DNA of 64,000 bases, taken from Paratractidigestivibacter sp963605405. GTDB taxonomy: Bacteria; Actinomycetota; Coriobacteriia; Coriobacteriales; Atopobiaceae. The stretch covers positions 1-64,000 of the forward strand of contig CAVCUP010000001.1 of assembly GCA_963605405.1 (NCBI GenBank), in the 5' to 3' direction. The notes under the pieces were generated by a model. That model was given only the letters and a program-made list of their open reading frames with translations. It made no database searches and was not told the origin of the DNA. A program made the position numbers and the translations under genes. Positions 1 through 8,540 of this stretch are shown here, in pieces (within the stretch, counting starts at the first letter, position 1; the number at the start of each line of letters is the position of its first letter).

Positions 1-2
1 GC

Positions 3-1055
3 ACGGAGACGGTGCGCGGAACCAGGCGCGAGGCGGAGCGCCGCATGGCCGAGATTCGCGCGGGCTTAGACGAGAACAGGCGGCACCGCCTGCGCCATGT
101 GCCGACGGTGGCCGAGGCATTCGAGCAGTGGTGGTTGCCCGACGCCGACGAGAAGCTGGCCGACGGAAGGCTCGCGCAGAACACCTATAAGTGCCGCATG
201 AGCAAGTGGCGGCGCTATGTGCAGCCCAAGTGGGGCGAGGCGAAGGCCAACGAGATAGACCCGCTTGAGGTGCAGGAGTGGCTTGCCACGATGACGAAGA
301 AGCCCGCCGCCGACTCGCTCGCGCTTCTGCGCCAAATCCTCGACCTGTGCCTTATCTACGGCGTGGTCGAGGACAACGTGGCCCGCAGGCCCTACCGGAT
401 GCCGCAGGCGCAGCAGAGCCGCGCAGACGGGGCTTACACGCTGGCAGAGCTCGACCGGATAGCGCAGGCGGCGGAAGGCAGCCCGTGCGAGGCGGCCATG
501 ATCGTGTCGATGTTCGGCGGCGCGAGGACGGGCGAGGCTCTGGGTATCAAGCTCGACGAGGTCGAGCGGGACGAGTACGAGGGCCTGCCGCTGACCGTGG
601 CGCGATGCGTGCGCCAGGTCTACGCGGACGGCACCGTAAGCGCCGACGGGGCCTTGAAGACGCCCCAGAGCGTGCGTACGCTCGTGGTCCCGCCGCCGTG
701 GGGAGATAGGCTATGGGAGCTTGCCGAGAGGGCGCGGGCCGCGGGCGAGGCGAGGCTCACCGACAACGGCGTCGGCTCGCCCATCCGCCAGACCGCATAC
801 GTAAGCGAGTGGAGACGCGCCGTCGAGAAGGCGGGCGTGCCCGTGAAGCAGCCCCGCGCGGCTCGGCGCTCCTGGGAGACGTTCATGCGCTGGGACATGG
901 AGGTTGACCCATCGAAGCTTGAGCAGATGATGGGCCACGCGCTGCCGGGCGTGACGGGGGCGCATTACGACAAACCCACCGCCCGGATGTTCGTCCAGGC
1001 GGTGGGCAAGGCGTTCAAGGCGCGGCCTTTTGTGCGCGAGGTCGCGGGCGCTTAG
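3..1055 (+). CDS. Tyrosine recombinase (integrase), 5' end outside window
   Basis: The reading frame is open to the left window edge, so the N-terminus is missing; a GTG at 12 is probably internal, because the preceding codons continue the GTRREAERR segment typical of the end of an integrase arm-binding domain. A SAM-like core-binding domain follows, then the catalytic domain. Visible active-site elements are the first Arg in FGGARTGEALGI, an ARRSW box II, a GHALPG box and a candidate nucleophile Tyr in AHYDKP. The His that normally opens box II (HxxR) appears to be Arg, so activity is uncertain. The gene ends 50 bp from the rpoD stop codon and converges on it, which suggests integration of a mobile element next to rpoD. 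The rest of that element would lie to the left. Confidence 0.85.
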   Translation, partial: TETVRGTRREAERRMAEIRAGLDENRRHRLRHVPTVAEAFEQWWLPDADEKLADGRLAQNTYKCRMSKWRRYVQPKWGEAKANEIDPLEVQEWLATMTKKPAADSLALLRQILDLCLIYGVVEDNVARRPYRMPQAQQSRADGAYTLAELDRIAQAAEGSPCEAAMIVSMFGGARTGEALGIKLDEVERDEYEGLPLTVARCVRQVYADGTVSADGALKTPQSVRTLVVPPPWGDRLWELAERARAAGEARLTDNGVGSPIRQTAYVSEWRRAVEKAGVPVKQPRAARRSWETFMRWDMEVDPSKLEQMMGHALPGVTGAHYDKPTARMFVQAVGKAFKARPFVREVAGA

Positions 1056-1078
1056 GACAATTTGGGACACGCGAAGAC

Positions 1079-1093
1079 CGTTTCCGCAGGTCA
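1079..1093 (+). other. Candidate attachment-site core
   Basis: The 15-mer CGTTTCCGCAGGTCA lies between the integrase stop and the rpoD stop and recurs exactly at 35846-35860 inside the accessory island. A 13-bp version is at 26975-26987. Its place next to an integrase gene suggests an attachment core, but the other half site of this element is not in the window. Confidence 0.35.
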
Positions 1094-1105
1094 GAGGGCT
1101 AGCGC

Positions 1106-2485
1106 TTAGTCCTCCATGTAGTCCTTGAGGCGACCAGAGCGACTCGGGTGACGCAGCTTCGCCAGGGTCTTGGACTCGATCTGGCGAATACGCTCTCGGG
1201 TGACGCCGAACTCGCGGCCGACCTCCTCGAGGGTACGCGGGTGGCCGTCCTCGAGGCCGAAGCGGAACTTGATGACCTTGCGCTCACGGTCGGCCAAGGA
1301 ATCGAGAACCTGCTCGAGCTGCTCGCGAAGCATGGAGTCGCTGGCGGCCTCGGGAGGCGCGACGGCGCTGGAGTCCTCGATGAAGTCGCCGAGCTGGGAG
1401 TCCTCTTCCTCGCCGATCGGGGTCTCGAGGGAGACGGGCTCCTGGCTGATCTTCTGGATCTCGCGCACGCGATCCGGGCTCATGCCCATCTCGGCGCCGA
1501 TCTCCTCAGGGGTCGGGTCGCGGCCGAGGTCCTGGAGAAGCTGGCGCTGCACGCGGATGAGCTTATTGATGGTCTCGACCATGTGCACCGGGATGCGGAT
1601 GGTGCGTGCCTGGTCCGCGATGGCGCGGGTGATGGCCTGGCGGATCCACCACGTGGCGTAAGTGGAGAACTTGAAGCCCTTGGTGTAGTCGAACTTCTCA
1701 ACAGCGCGGATAAGGCCCAGGTTGCCCTCCTGGATCAGGTCGAGGAAGAGCATGCCGCGGCCCACGTAGCGCTTGGCGATGGAGACGACAAGGCGCAGGT
1801 TCGCGGAGATGAGCTGCTGCTTGGCGTCGAGGCCCACGGACTCCACGCGCATAAGGCGACGCTGCTCGGCGCGGGTGAGCTCGATCTCGCCGTTCTCGGC
1901 GGCCTCGAGCTTCTCGGCGGCCTCGGTGCCCGCCTCGATCTTCATGGCGAGGTTGACCTCCTCGGAGGCGGTGAGAAGGTCGACCTTGCCGATCTCCTTG
2001 AGATACATGCGCACGGGGTCGCCGGTGAGCATCACCGTGGAGGAGTCGGAGCGGCGGGCACGGGCGCGACTCGAGCGCTTGGGCTTCGACGCCTTGGCCT
2101 TGGGGACGGAGCGCAGGGCCTCCTTGACGGCCTTGGCCTCGTTGGCGGACTCGTCGTCGCGCTCGTCCTCGAAGCCGTCCTCGTCGTCGGAGTCCTCGTC
2201 GTCATCATCGTCGTCGTCGGAGAAGTCGTCGGAATCGGAGTCGTCGGTGGCCGAGTAGGAGCTGGAGTCGGAGCCGGCGTCGGCCTCCACGACCTCGACG
2301 CCGTGGGAACGAAGGCTCTCGTAGATGTCGTCGAGCTCGTCTCCGTCGACGTCGATCTCTGAGAGGGCCAGCTGGACGTCGTCCTCGGTGACGTTGCCGT
2401 CCTTGGCGTCGCTCACCAGGTCCTCGACGACCTTCTCGAGCTCATCGGAGAGCTTGACCTCGTCCTTAGTCTTCTTTGCTGCCAC
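1106..2485 (-). CDS. rpoD: Primary RNA polymerase sigma factor RpoD (sigma-70)
   Basis: 459-residue group 1 sigma factor. After an acidic N-terminal region (Asp/Glu/Ser run about residues 75-105) come region 1.2 (DPVRMYLKEIG), region 2 (FDYTKGFKFSTYATWWIRQA, -10 recognition and melting), region 3, and a region 4 helix-turn-helix (EVGREFGVTRERIRQIE, -35 recognition) close to the C-terminus. The start is GTG at 2485, preceded by GAAGGG at 6 nt. It is the last gene of the rimP-to-rpoD operon, 44 bp after dnaG. That gap holds a TACTATAAG stretch that could be an internal -10, but no good -35 accompanies it. The dnaG-rpoD pairing is the classic macromolecular-synthesis arrangement. Confidence 0.98.
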   Translation of the reverse strand: MAAKKTKDEVKLSDELEKVVEDLVSDAKDGNVTEDDVQLALSEIDVDGDELDDIYESLRSHGVEVVEADAGSDSSSYSATDDSDSDDFSDDDDDDDEDSDDEDGFEDERDDESANEAKAVKEALRSVPKAKASKPKRSSRARARRSDSSTVMLTGDPVRMYLKEIGKVDLLTASEEVNLAMKIEAGTEAAEKLEAAENGEIELTRAEQRRLMRVESVGLDAKQQLISANLRLVVSIAKRYVGRGMLFLDLIQEGNLGLIRAVEKFDYTKGFKFSTYATWWIRQAITRAIADQARTIRIPVHMVETINKLIRVQRQLLQDLGRDPTPEEIGAEMGMSPDRVREIQKISQEPVSLETPIGEEEDSQLGDFIEDSSAVAPPEAASDSMLREQLEQVLDSLADRERKVIKFRFGLEDGHPRTLEEVGREFGVTRERIRQIESKTLAKLRHPSRSGRLKDYMED

Positions 2486-2529
2486 TTGTATCCCTTCGAC
2501 GCATGAACTTTCTTATAGTACCCCAAACA

Positions 2530-4752
2530 TCAAGCGTTTTGCTGTGGGGAATCGATGCCCTCGAGCTCCCTTATTCGAGCCTTGAGCTGGGCGGCCTCGC
2601 GGAAGAGCCCCTCGCGCCTCTCGTCGACGGCGCCCTTGTGCGCGGCGAGTTCGCCCGTGATGGACGCGACGCGCCTGCGGCACCACGAGACCTCGATCGA
2701 GTCCAGGAGCATCTCGACCTTCTTGCGGTCGTCCGTCCCCTCCTCGTCGGCGAGACGCCCGCCGGAGAGCACCGCGGGCGCGCTCGGCTCCACCGTCGAC
2801 GCCGCCGCGACGAGCTCGGCGCAGGTGGCCCCGGCAGGCGTGGAGAGCATGGCCCACGCCATCGCCTCATGCGTCGGGTCGGCCCACTTAACCTCGGAGA
2901 TCCTCTCCGCATACGGCTTGACGGCGGCGGGCTTGGCGGCGAGGAAGCACAGCAGCTCGACCTCGTATGCGATCTGGTCGCGCTCCTCCTTGGTCAGGGG
3001 GGCGGGCGCCGAGGCCGTCGAGAGGCCGCCGGCAGCGAAGCCGCCTTCCCGCAAGGAGGGCCCGGCGTCCTCGTAGGCCTCGGCCGGGACGTAATCGTCC
3101 ACAGGGGCGCCCTGCTCGCCGTAGTCGCCGGCGGCGTAGGAATCGGCGTAGCCGTAATCGTACGCGGGAGACGCGGAGAGAGGCGCGCCGCCCCGACCGC
3201 CCTGGCCTGCGCCCCAGGCGCCTCCGTCCCCCGCGGGGCGATTCTTGTTGCCGAGCGAGGAGGAGCGGCCGGAGCCGTAGCCGGAACGCGCCGGCCGCCC
3301 GTCGCGGCCCCGTCCCGTGCCCCGGTACGGGCCGGACCCGACGCGCGGGCCCGACCGGGGACCGGAGAAGTCGTCGCGCCCATAGCCCTGAGCGCCGGAG
3401 TAGCCTGCGCCCCCGGGCCTTCTTGCCGAGGAGGACCCCCGGGCGGCGCCTTCGCCCTCGTCGGGGAGAGGCGCGCGCTTGATGGCCTTCGTGACCTCCT
3501 CGGTGTCCAGCCCGAGCCTCGCGGCGAGACGCAGCGCGTACTCGGGCAGGACCACGGAGTGCTTGAGCGGGGCCAGGACCTTGGCCATGGAATCGAGCGC
3601 CGCCACGCGCGCGCCGGTGTTGCCGAGGTCGACGTCGCCCAGGCGCTTCTCGAAGACGAAGTCCATGAGCGGGGCGGCCGAATCGAGAATGGAGCGCAGC
3701 TCAGCGGCCGTGTTCGCGGAGAGGAACTCCATCGGGTCCTGGTTGTCCGGCAAGACGACGCAGAGGAACTCCGAGGTTGTCTTGTCTATATACTGCACTG
3801 CCCGCTCGGCGGCCCTCTGGCCCGCGGCGTCGCCGTCGAACATGCAGATGATGCGCCGGGCGCGCATGCGCTCCATAAGCTTGACGTGGTCGATCCTGAA
3901 GGCCGTCCCGAGCGCTGCCACCGCGTTCGTGAAGCCGTTCTCGTGCATGGCGATGACGTCCGTGTATCCCTCGCAGACGATCGCCTCGCCCGTGGAGGCC
4001 ATCGTCTCCTTGGCGCGGTCGAAGGCGAAGAGATGCTTGCCCTTGTTGAAGACGGCCGTGTCGCGCGTGTTCACGTACTTGGCCGCCTCCTTCTTCTGCC
4101 CGATGACGCGGCCGCCGAAGGCGATCACGCGCCCCATCTCGTCGCTGATGGGGAACATCACGCGCTCGTAGAAACGGTCGGAGGGGCGCCCCGATCGCAT
4201 CACGGCGAGGTCGGCGGCGACCATCTCGTCGGTCGTGAAGCCCGCCTCGCGCAGGTCGCGGACGAGGGCGCCGCGGCCGGGCGCGTAGCCGAGGCCCCAG
4301 CGACGGCACACGTCGCCGCCGAAGCCGCGCGAGGAGAAGTACGCGCGTGCCTCGTCGGGACCGTCGCCGCGACCGCGCATGAGCATCTTCGCGTAGAAGG
4401 CCTGGGCCTCGGAGGCGCACTCCATGAGCCTGTTGCGCTTGGGCCCCCGGCGACCGCCGCGCTCCTCCGAAAGCTCGATTCCCGCGCGGTCGGCCAGGAA
4501 GCGGATGGCGTCCGGGAACTCAAGGTTCTCGCGCTTCTGCACGTAGCTGAAGACGTCGCCGCCCTCGCCGCAGCCGAAGCAGTGCCACAGACCCGTGTGC
4601 GGGTTCACCTTAAAGGACGGGCTCTTCTCGCCGTGGAAGGGGCAGCAGCCCCAGAAGTCCCGGCCCCGCTGGCGCAGTTCCACGGTCTCGGCCACGAGCT
4701 GCACGAAGTCGGTGGCCTGCCGGACCTTCTCCTTGTCCTCGTCGTTGATCAT
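2530..4752 (-). CDS. dnaG: DNA primase DnaG
   Basis: 740-residue primase that lays RNA primers at the replication fork. The N-terminal CHC2 zinc finger has C36/C37, H40, C58 and C61 as visible ligands. The DnaG catalytic core and a Toprim domain (EGYTDVIAMHE and a following D-rich segment) occupy about residues 120-430. A long low-complexity linker rich in Gly, Arg, Ser and Tyr (about residues 450-600) separates the core from a C-terminal helical domain, the expected helicase-interacting part. The family is usually nearer 600-650 residues, so the linker accounts for the extra length. The ATG overlaps the ribF stop (ATGA), which indicates translational coupling. The frame stays open upstream in antisense to ribF coding logic, so this start was chosen from the overlap and the MINDEDKEKVR N-terminus. 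Confidence 0.96.
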   Translation of the reverse strand: MINDEDKEKVRQATDFVQLVAETVELRQRGRDFWGCCPFHGEKSPSFKVNPHTGLWHCFGCGEGGDVFSYVQKRENLEFPDAIRFLADRAGIELSEERGGRRGPKRNRLMECASEAQAFYAKMLMRGRGDGPDEARAYFSSRGFGGDVCRRWGLGYAPGRGALVRDLREAGFTTDEMVAADLAVMRSGRPSDRFYERVMFPISDEMGRVIAFGGRVIGQKKEAAKYVNTRDTAVFNKGKHLFAFDRAKETMASTGEAIVCEGYTDVIAMHENGFTNAVAALGTAFRIDHVKLMERMRARRIICMFDGDAAGQRAAERAVQYIDKTTSEFLCVVLPDNQDPMEFLSANTAAELRSILDSAAPLMDFVFEKRLGDVDLGNTGARVAALDSMAKVLAPLKHSVVLPEYALRLAARLGLDTEEVTKAIKRAPLPDEGEGAARGSSSARRPGGAGYSGAQGYGRDDFSGPRSGPRVGSGPYRGTGRGRDGRPARSGYGSGRSSSLGNKNRPAGDGGAWGAGQGGRGGAPLSASPAYDYGYADSYAAGDYGEQGAPVDDYVPAEAYEDAGPSLREGGFAAGGLSTASAPAPLTKEERDQIAYEVELLCFLAAKPAAVKPYAERISEVKWADPTHEAMAWAMLSTPAGATCAELVAAASTVEPSAPAVLSGGRLADEEGTDDRKKVEMLLDSIEVSWCRRRVASITGELAAHKGAVDERREGLFREAAQLKARIRELEGIDSPQQNA

Positions 4753-6098
4753 CGGCCCCCCTCGGCGCCCTCGGCACCGGCCGAGGCGCGGCCGGGCGCG
4801 GGGATACCGGCGGCGGAGAGAGGCGCGCCGGCCTTGACCTGGCCCGCGCCGTCGTCGCCATGAGGGACGCCGCCCCCGGCAAGCGGAATGCCCGAGGCGC
4901 CGAGGCAGTCGCGCACCCAGGCGATGTTGCCCAGGACGGTCGCCTTGAGCTCGTCGAGCGAGTCGAAGCGGCGCGAGTCGCGCAGCCAGCGGAGGAAGGT
5001 GACGCAGATCTCCGATCCATAGAGATCGCCCGAGAAGCCGATGAGATTCGCCTCGAGGAGGGACCCGCGGGCAAGGGCGTCTCCCCCGTCGCCCGCCGCG
5101 AGCGCGTGCTCGAAAGACGGCGGCAAGCCGACGTTGACCGCCGCCGGGAAGGCCGCGGCCCCGTCCCCTCGGCCCATGCTCACCAGGCATGCGTAGACGC
5201 CCTGCACGGGAATGCAGTTCATGGCGTCGGTAACCACATTGGCGGTCGGGAAGCCGAAGCCCGTGCCCTCTCCCCTGCCGCGGACCACGCGGCCGCGCAC
5301 CGAGTGGCAGCGGCCCATAAGCCCCGCCGCCGCCTCGACGCGGCCCTCTCGGACGAGCCCGCGAACGCGCGTGGCGGTCACGTGCCGCCCGCCCTCGTCG
5401 ACGAGCTCGAGCCCGACGACGCCGAAGCCGAGCCCGCGGCCGAGGCCGCGCAGGGCGTCGACCGTGCCGGAGCCGCCCGCGCCCATGCGGAAGTCGGCCC
5501 CCACCACAACGGAGCGCACGTCGAGGAGCTCGAGCAGCGCCCCGCGGACGAACTCCTCGTAGGTGAGCCCGGCGAAGGAGCGATCGAAGATGAACGTGGC
5601 GACGGCGTCGGCCCCGCCCGCGAGCAGGAAGCAGGGGCGCAGGGCGGGCTCGACGAGCCGGCTGCCGGCGCAAGGCGCGCCCAGGACCTCGGCCGGGTCC
5701 GGGGAGAAGGTGACGGCGCACACCCGCGCGCCCGCCTCCCTCGCCTCGGCCCGCGCCCGGGCAATGAGCGCCTGGTGGCCGGCATGGAAGCCGTCGAAGG
5801 CCCCGATCGCGCAGACCCAGGGCCCCTCGAGGCGGCCTGCGCCCACGAGCTCGCCGCGGACGCGGCCGCCGGCGCAAGAGAACGCGCGCGAGGGTTTAGC
5901 GCCCCGGCATGCGCCCAAGCCGATGGGCCGTCCCGCGCCCGCGCCATCGGCCCCCGCCGTACCGTCGAGGCCCTCGCGCCCCCAGGCGCCGTCGCGCAAG
6001 GCCTCGCGAGCCTCGAGCCACGGGCCAACAAGCCCCGCGGCGCGCGCGGGGCTCAGGGGTTTCTCTTCGGATATGCCAAGAAGCTCCTGCTCGAGCAT
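4749..6098 (-). CDS. ribF: Bifunctional riboflavin kinase / FAD synthetase RibF
   Basis: 449 residues. It converts riboflavin to FMN (C-terminal kinase) and FMN to FAD (N-terminal adenylyltransferase). The adenylyltransferase nucleotide-binding motif is FDGFHAGHQ at about residues 101-109. The kinase motif GFPTANV is at about residue 300, followed by GVYA and the conserved C-terminal helix ending near SLDELKATVLGNI. There is an unusual N-terminal extension of about 85 residues rich in Ala and Gly, and a Gly/Ala-rich tail of about 45 residues. The start codon shares one base with the truB stop (TGATG) and the stop overlaps dnaG. The FAD product matches the many flavoproteins encoded later in the window. 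No FMN riboswitch is visible; the gene is read from the upstream operon. Confidence 0.95.
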   Translation of the reverse strand: MLEQELLGISEEKPLSPARAAGLVGPWLEAREALRDGAWGREGLDGTAGADGAGAGRPIGLGACRGAKPSRAFSCAGGRVRGELVGAGRLEGPWVCAIGAFDGFHAGHQALIARARAEAREAGARVCAVTFSPDPAEVLGAPCAGSRLVEPALRPCFLLAGGADAVATFIFDRSFAGLTYEEFVRGALLELLDVRSVVVGADFRMGAGGSGTVDALRGLGRGLGFGVVGLELVDEGGRHVTATRVRGLVREGRVEAAAGLMGRCHSVRGRVVRGRGEGTGFGFPTANVVTDAMNCIPVQGVYACLVSMGRGDGAAAFPAAVNVGLPPSFEHALAAGDGGDALARGSLLEANLIGFSGDLYGSEICVTFLRWLRDSRRFDSLDELKATVLGNIAWVRDCLGASGIPLAGGGVPHGDDGAGQVKAGAPLSAAGIPAPGRASAGAEGAEGGR

Positions 6099-7063
6099 CA
6101 ACGGACTCCTTCGATGGCCTGCGGGAAGTTGACGGAGCACGCGAGATCGAGGCCGCGGCGCTCCCAGATGCCCACGAGGGCGCCGTCCCAGACGAGGGCG
6201 ACCTTCTCGCCGGGACGGGGCTCGCGCACGGCGCCCGACCCGGGGACGCGGACCTCCCCGATGTCGATCCTGCGGCCGCAGGTGATGTCGGCCACCTCGG
6301 AAATGGCGACCTCGCGGACGGGGATCCCGAGCGCGCGCACCGGGTCGAGCGCGTGGGCGGAGACGAAGCCGGCTCCGCCCTCCATGAGCTCGCCGAGCTC
6401 GCAGGCGTCGGCGAGGCCTATCTCGCCCGCGCTCTCGCGCACGAGCCCGCAGAGATGCGCGCACGTGCCGAGCTCGCGGCCCAGGTCGCGCGCGATACTG
6501 CGGATATAGGTCCCCTTGCTCACGTCGAGCAGGCACTCCCACACGAGCGGCAGCGCCTCGGTCCCCTCACCCTCGACGGCGATGAGCTGAGCGTTGTTCA
6601 CGCGGATGCGGCGACTCTTGAGCTCGACCTTCTCGCCGGCGCGCGCCATCGCGTAGGCGCGCCTGCCGCCCACGCTCACGGCGGAGTAGGCCGGCGGGAC
6701 CTGGTCGCGCTCGCCCACGAGCGCCTGCACGGCGCGCGCCGCGAATCCCGCGTCGAGAAGCTCGGCGGGCACCTCGGCGCGCTCGGTCACCTCGCCCTCG
6801 GTGTCGTCGGTCTCGGTCGCGCTGCCGAACTCGATGCGCGCCCGGTAGGTCTTGCGGTCCAGGGTGAGCAACCCGAGGAGCTTCGTGGCCTGGCCGATGC
6901 CGACCACGAGGACGCCGGTGGCGGCGGGGTCGAGCGTGCCCGCGTGCCCCACGCGCTTCTCGCCGACGGCGCGGCGCACGCGCGCGACGACGTCGTGGCT
7001 CGTGAGCCCCAGCGGCTTGTTGACGGCGATGAGCGCGTTCACCGCGCTCGGCTGCCGGCTCAA
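6098..7063 (-). CDS. truB: tRNA pseudouridine-55 synthase TruB
   Basis: About 321 residues. Isomerises U55 in the T-loop of tRNAs. The catalytic motif GHAGTLDPAATG carries the essential Asp (D45 from the TTG start), followed by KTYRA and the RVGNRR-like VELKSRRIRV segment. The C-terminal part resembles the PUA-like extension of actinobacterial TruB. Start choice is uncertain: TTG at 7063 overlaps the nrnA stop (TTGA) and has GGAGG 4 nt upstream; a GTG at 7042 would give the more usual MNALIAVNKPLG N-terminus but lacks a good ribosome binding site. It is coupled to ribF through a TGATG junction. Confidence 0.93.
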   Translation of the reverse strand: MSRQPSAVNALIAVNKPLGLTSHDVVARVRRAVGEKRVGHAGTLDPAATGVLVVGIGQATKLLGLLTLDRKTYRARIEFGSATETDDTEGEVTERAEVPAELLDAGFAARAVQALVGERDQVPPAYSAVSVGGRRAYAMARAGEKVELKSRRIRVNNAQLIAVEGEGTEALPLVWECLLDVSKGTYIRSIARDLGRELGTCAHLCGLVRESAGEIGLADACELGELMEGGAGFVSAHALDPVRALGIPVREVAISEVADITCGRRIDIGEVRVPGSGAVREPRPGEKVALVWDGALVGIWERRGLDLACSVNFPQAIEGVR

Positions 7064-8094
7064 CGCGCCTCCGGGACGTCGGCGCGCCCCTCGTCCTCGA
7101 AGAGGGCGTGGAGCTTGGGCAGGACCGCGGAGAGGGCCTCGTCGATGGTCCCCTCCACCGTGAACCCGGCCGCGGCCTTGTGGCCGCCGCCGCCGAGCTC
7201 GCGGGCGATGCCGGAGATGTCGATGCCGCACTTGGAGCGCAGGTTCCCGCGCACCTTGCCGTCCGGCACCTCCTTGAGGAAGAGCGAGACGAGCGAGCCG
7301 TCCACGCAGCGGACGAGGTCGATGAGGCCGTCGCACTCGGCGAGGGGCACGTCGTTGGACCTGAAGTCCGCGGCCGTGGCGTAGCTGTAGGAAACCCGCC
7401 CCTGCTCGAACGTGGAGATGCGCGCCATCACGGTCGCGCAGAGATGGATATAGGAGAGGCGGTCGCTCTGGTAGACGCGCAGGGCGATCTCGGCGGGGTT
7501 CGCGCCGGCATCGACGAGCAGGCTCGCTACCTCGAAGGCCTCGCCGTCGGCGTTCTGGTACTGGAAGCGCCCGGTGTCCGTGACGATGGCGCACAAGAGG
7601 TTCTGCGCCATCGTCGGGGTGAGGCGCGCCTTTAGATGCAGGGCGAGCTCGGCCACGATCACTCCGGCCGCGGCCGCCTGCGGCCTCACGACGCCGGCGT
7701 CCCAGAACACCGCGTCGGCCGGGTGGTGGTCGAGGACCGCGACCTTAGACGCGCGCCTCAGCACAGCCTCGGCCCCCGCGAGGCGGCAGGGGGCGGAGAG
7801 GTCGACGCAGATGAAGAGGTCCGGGTCCGCCTCGTAGGCGGACGCCTTCACGAGCCTCTCGGCGCCCGGGAGAAACGTATAGGTCCTGGGCACGGCGTCG
7901 TCATCGGCGAGCAGGCAGGCGACGCGCTTGTTCTCCCAGCGCCCCTCGATGAGCTCCGCCAGGGCGAGGCATGACCCGATGGCATCGCCGTCCGGCGACG
8001 TGTGCGCGCAGACGGCGATGTCGGATGCCTCATCGATAAGGGCGGCGACGCGGTCGAACTCCGTCGCCTCGCCGCCCATGATTGAGTTGAGCAT
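7060..8094 (-). CDS. nrnA: DHH-family oligoribonuclease / pAp phosphatase NrnA
   Basis: 344 residues. Family members degrade short oligoribonucleotides and dephosphorylate 3'-phosphoadenosine 5'-phosphate, using a two-metal centre. Visible motifs are AHTSPDGDAIGS (motif I, about residues 30-41), CVDLSAP, VLDHHPAD (the DHH signature) and the C-terminal DHHA1 motif GGGGHKAAAGF that binds substrate. ATG at 8094 is preceded by GAAGG; a second in-frame ATG lies at 8079. It sits 17 bp after rbfA and overlaps truB, the usual rbfA-nrnA-truB order of Gram-positive bacteria. Confidence 0.95.
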   Translation of the reverse strand: MLNSIMGGEATEFDRVAALIDEASDIAVCAHTSPDGDAIGSCLALAELIEGRWENKRVACLLADDDAVPRTYTFLPGAERLVKASAYEADPDLFICVDLSAPCRLAGAEAVLRRASKVAVLDHHPADAVFWDAGVVRPQAAAAGVIVAELALHLKARLTPTMAQNLLCAIVTDTGRFQYQNADGEAFEVASLLVDAGANPAEIALRVYQSDRLSYIHLCATVMARISTFEQGRVSYSYATAADFRSNDVPLAECDGLIDLVRCVDGSLVSLFLKEVPDGKVRGNLRSKCGIDISGIARELGGGGHKAAAGFTVEGTIDEALSAVLPKLHALFEDEGRADVPEAR

Positions 8095-8111
8095 CAAAGC
8101 GAGTACCTTCT

Positions 8112-8537
8112 TTACTCCTCGCCCTCGGGCGCTTCGCCCTCGGGGACCTGGCCGGCCTCCCCCAGCGGGTAGCCGAACTCGTCCTTCTCGACGCCGATGG
8201 TCGGCGGGACCACCTCGAGGGCGCGGGCGATTCGCTCGGCCTCGTCGGTGGTCGTGTCGATCCGGAAGTCGAGCTCAGGGGTCACGCGCCAGCCGAGGCT
8301 GCGCCCCAGCAGCGAGCGGATTCGGCCCTTGGCGCGCCCGAGGGCGGCCTCGACCTCATCGTATCGCCCGGCCTCGCAGGTGAAGAAGGCGCGCATGAAG
8401 GATTTGTCGACCGAGACCTCCACGCCCGTGACGGTCACGAGCGCGAGGTCGGGGTCAGAGATCTCGAAGAGCAGGATGTTCGCGAGCTTCTCGCGCGCCT
8501 GTTCGTTGACCCTGCGGGAGTTGCGGTTCTGCTTCAT
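8112..8537 (-). CDS. rbfA: 30S ribosome-binding factor RbfA
   Basis: 141 residues; a late 30S assembly factor with a KH-like fold. The family signature is visible as RRVNEQAREKLANIL at the N-terminus, SDPDLALVTVTGVEVS, and PELDFRIDTTTDEAERI. A C-terminal acidic tail (Gly/Glu/Pro-rich, about residues 118-141) is not part of the core fold. The gene starts 3 bp after the infB stop, so it is cotranscribed and probably coupled. Confidence 0.96.
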   Translation of the reverse strand: MKQNRNSRRVNEQAREKLANILLFEISDPDLALVTVTGVEVSVDKSFMRAFFTCEAGRYDEVEAALGRAKGRIRSLLGRSLGWRVTPELDFRIDTTTDEAERIARALEVVPPTIGVEKDEFGYPLGEAGQVPEGEAPEGEE

Positions 8538-8540
8538 GTC

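Noticed and set aside
2486..2529. Independent rpoD promoter
   Set aside because: TACTATAAG is present, but no acceptable -35 lies at 15-19 bp; kept only as a remark under rpoD.
6090..6110. FMN riboswitch before ribF
   Set aside because: ribF starts within the truB stop codon; there is no leader in which a riboswitch could fit.
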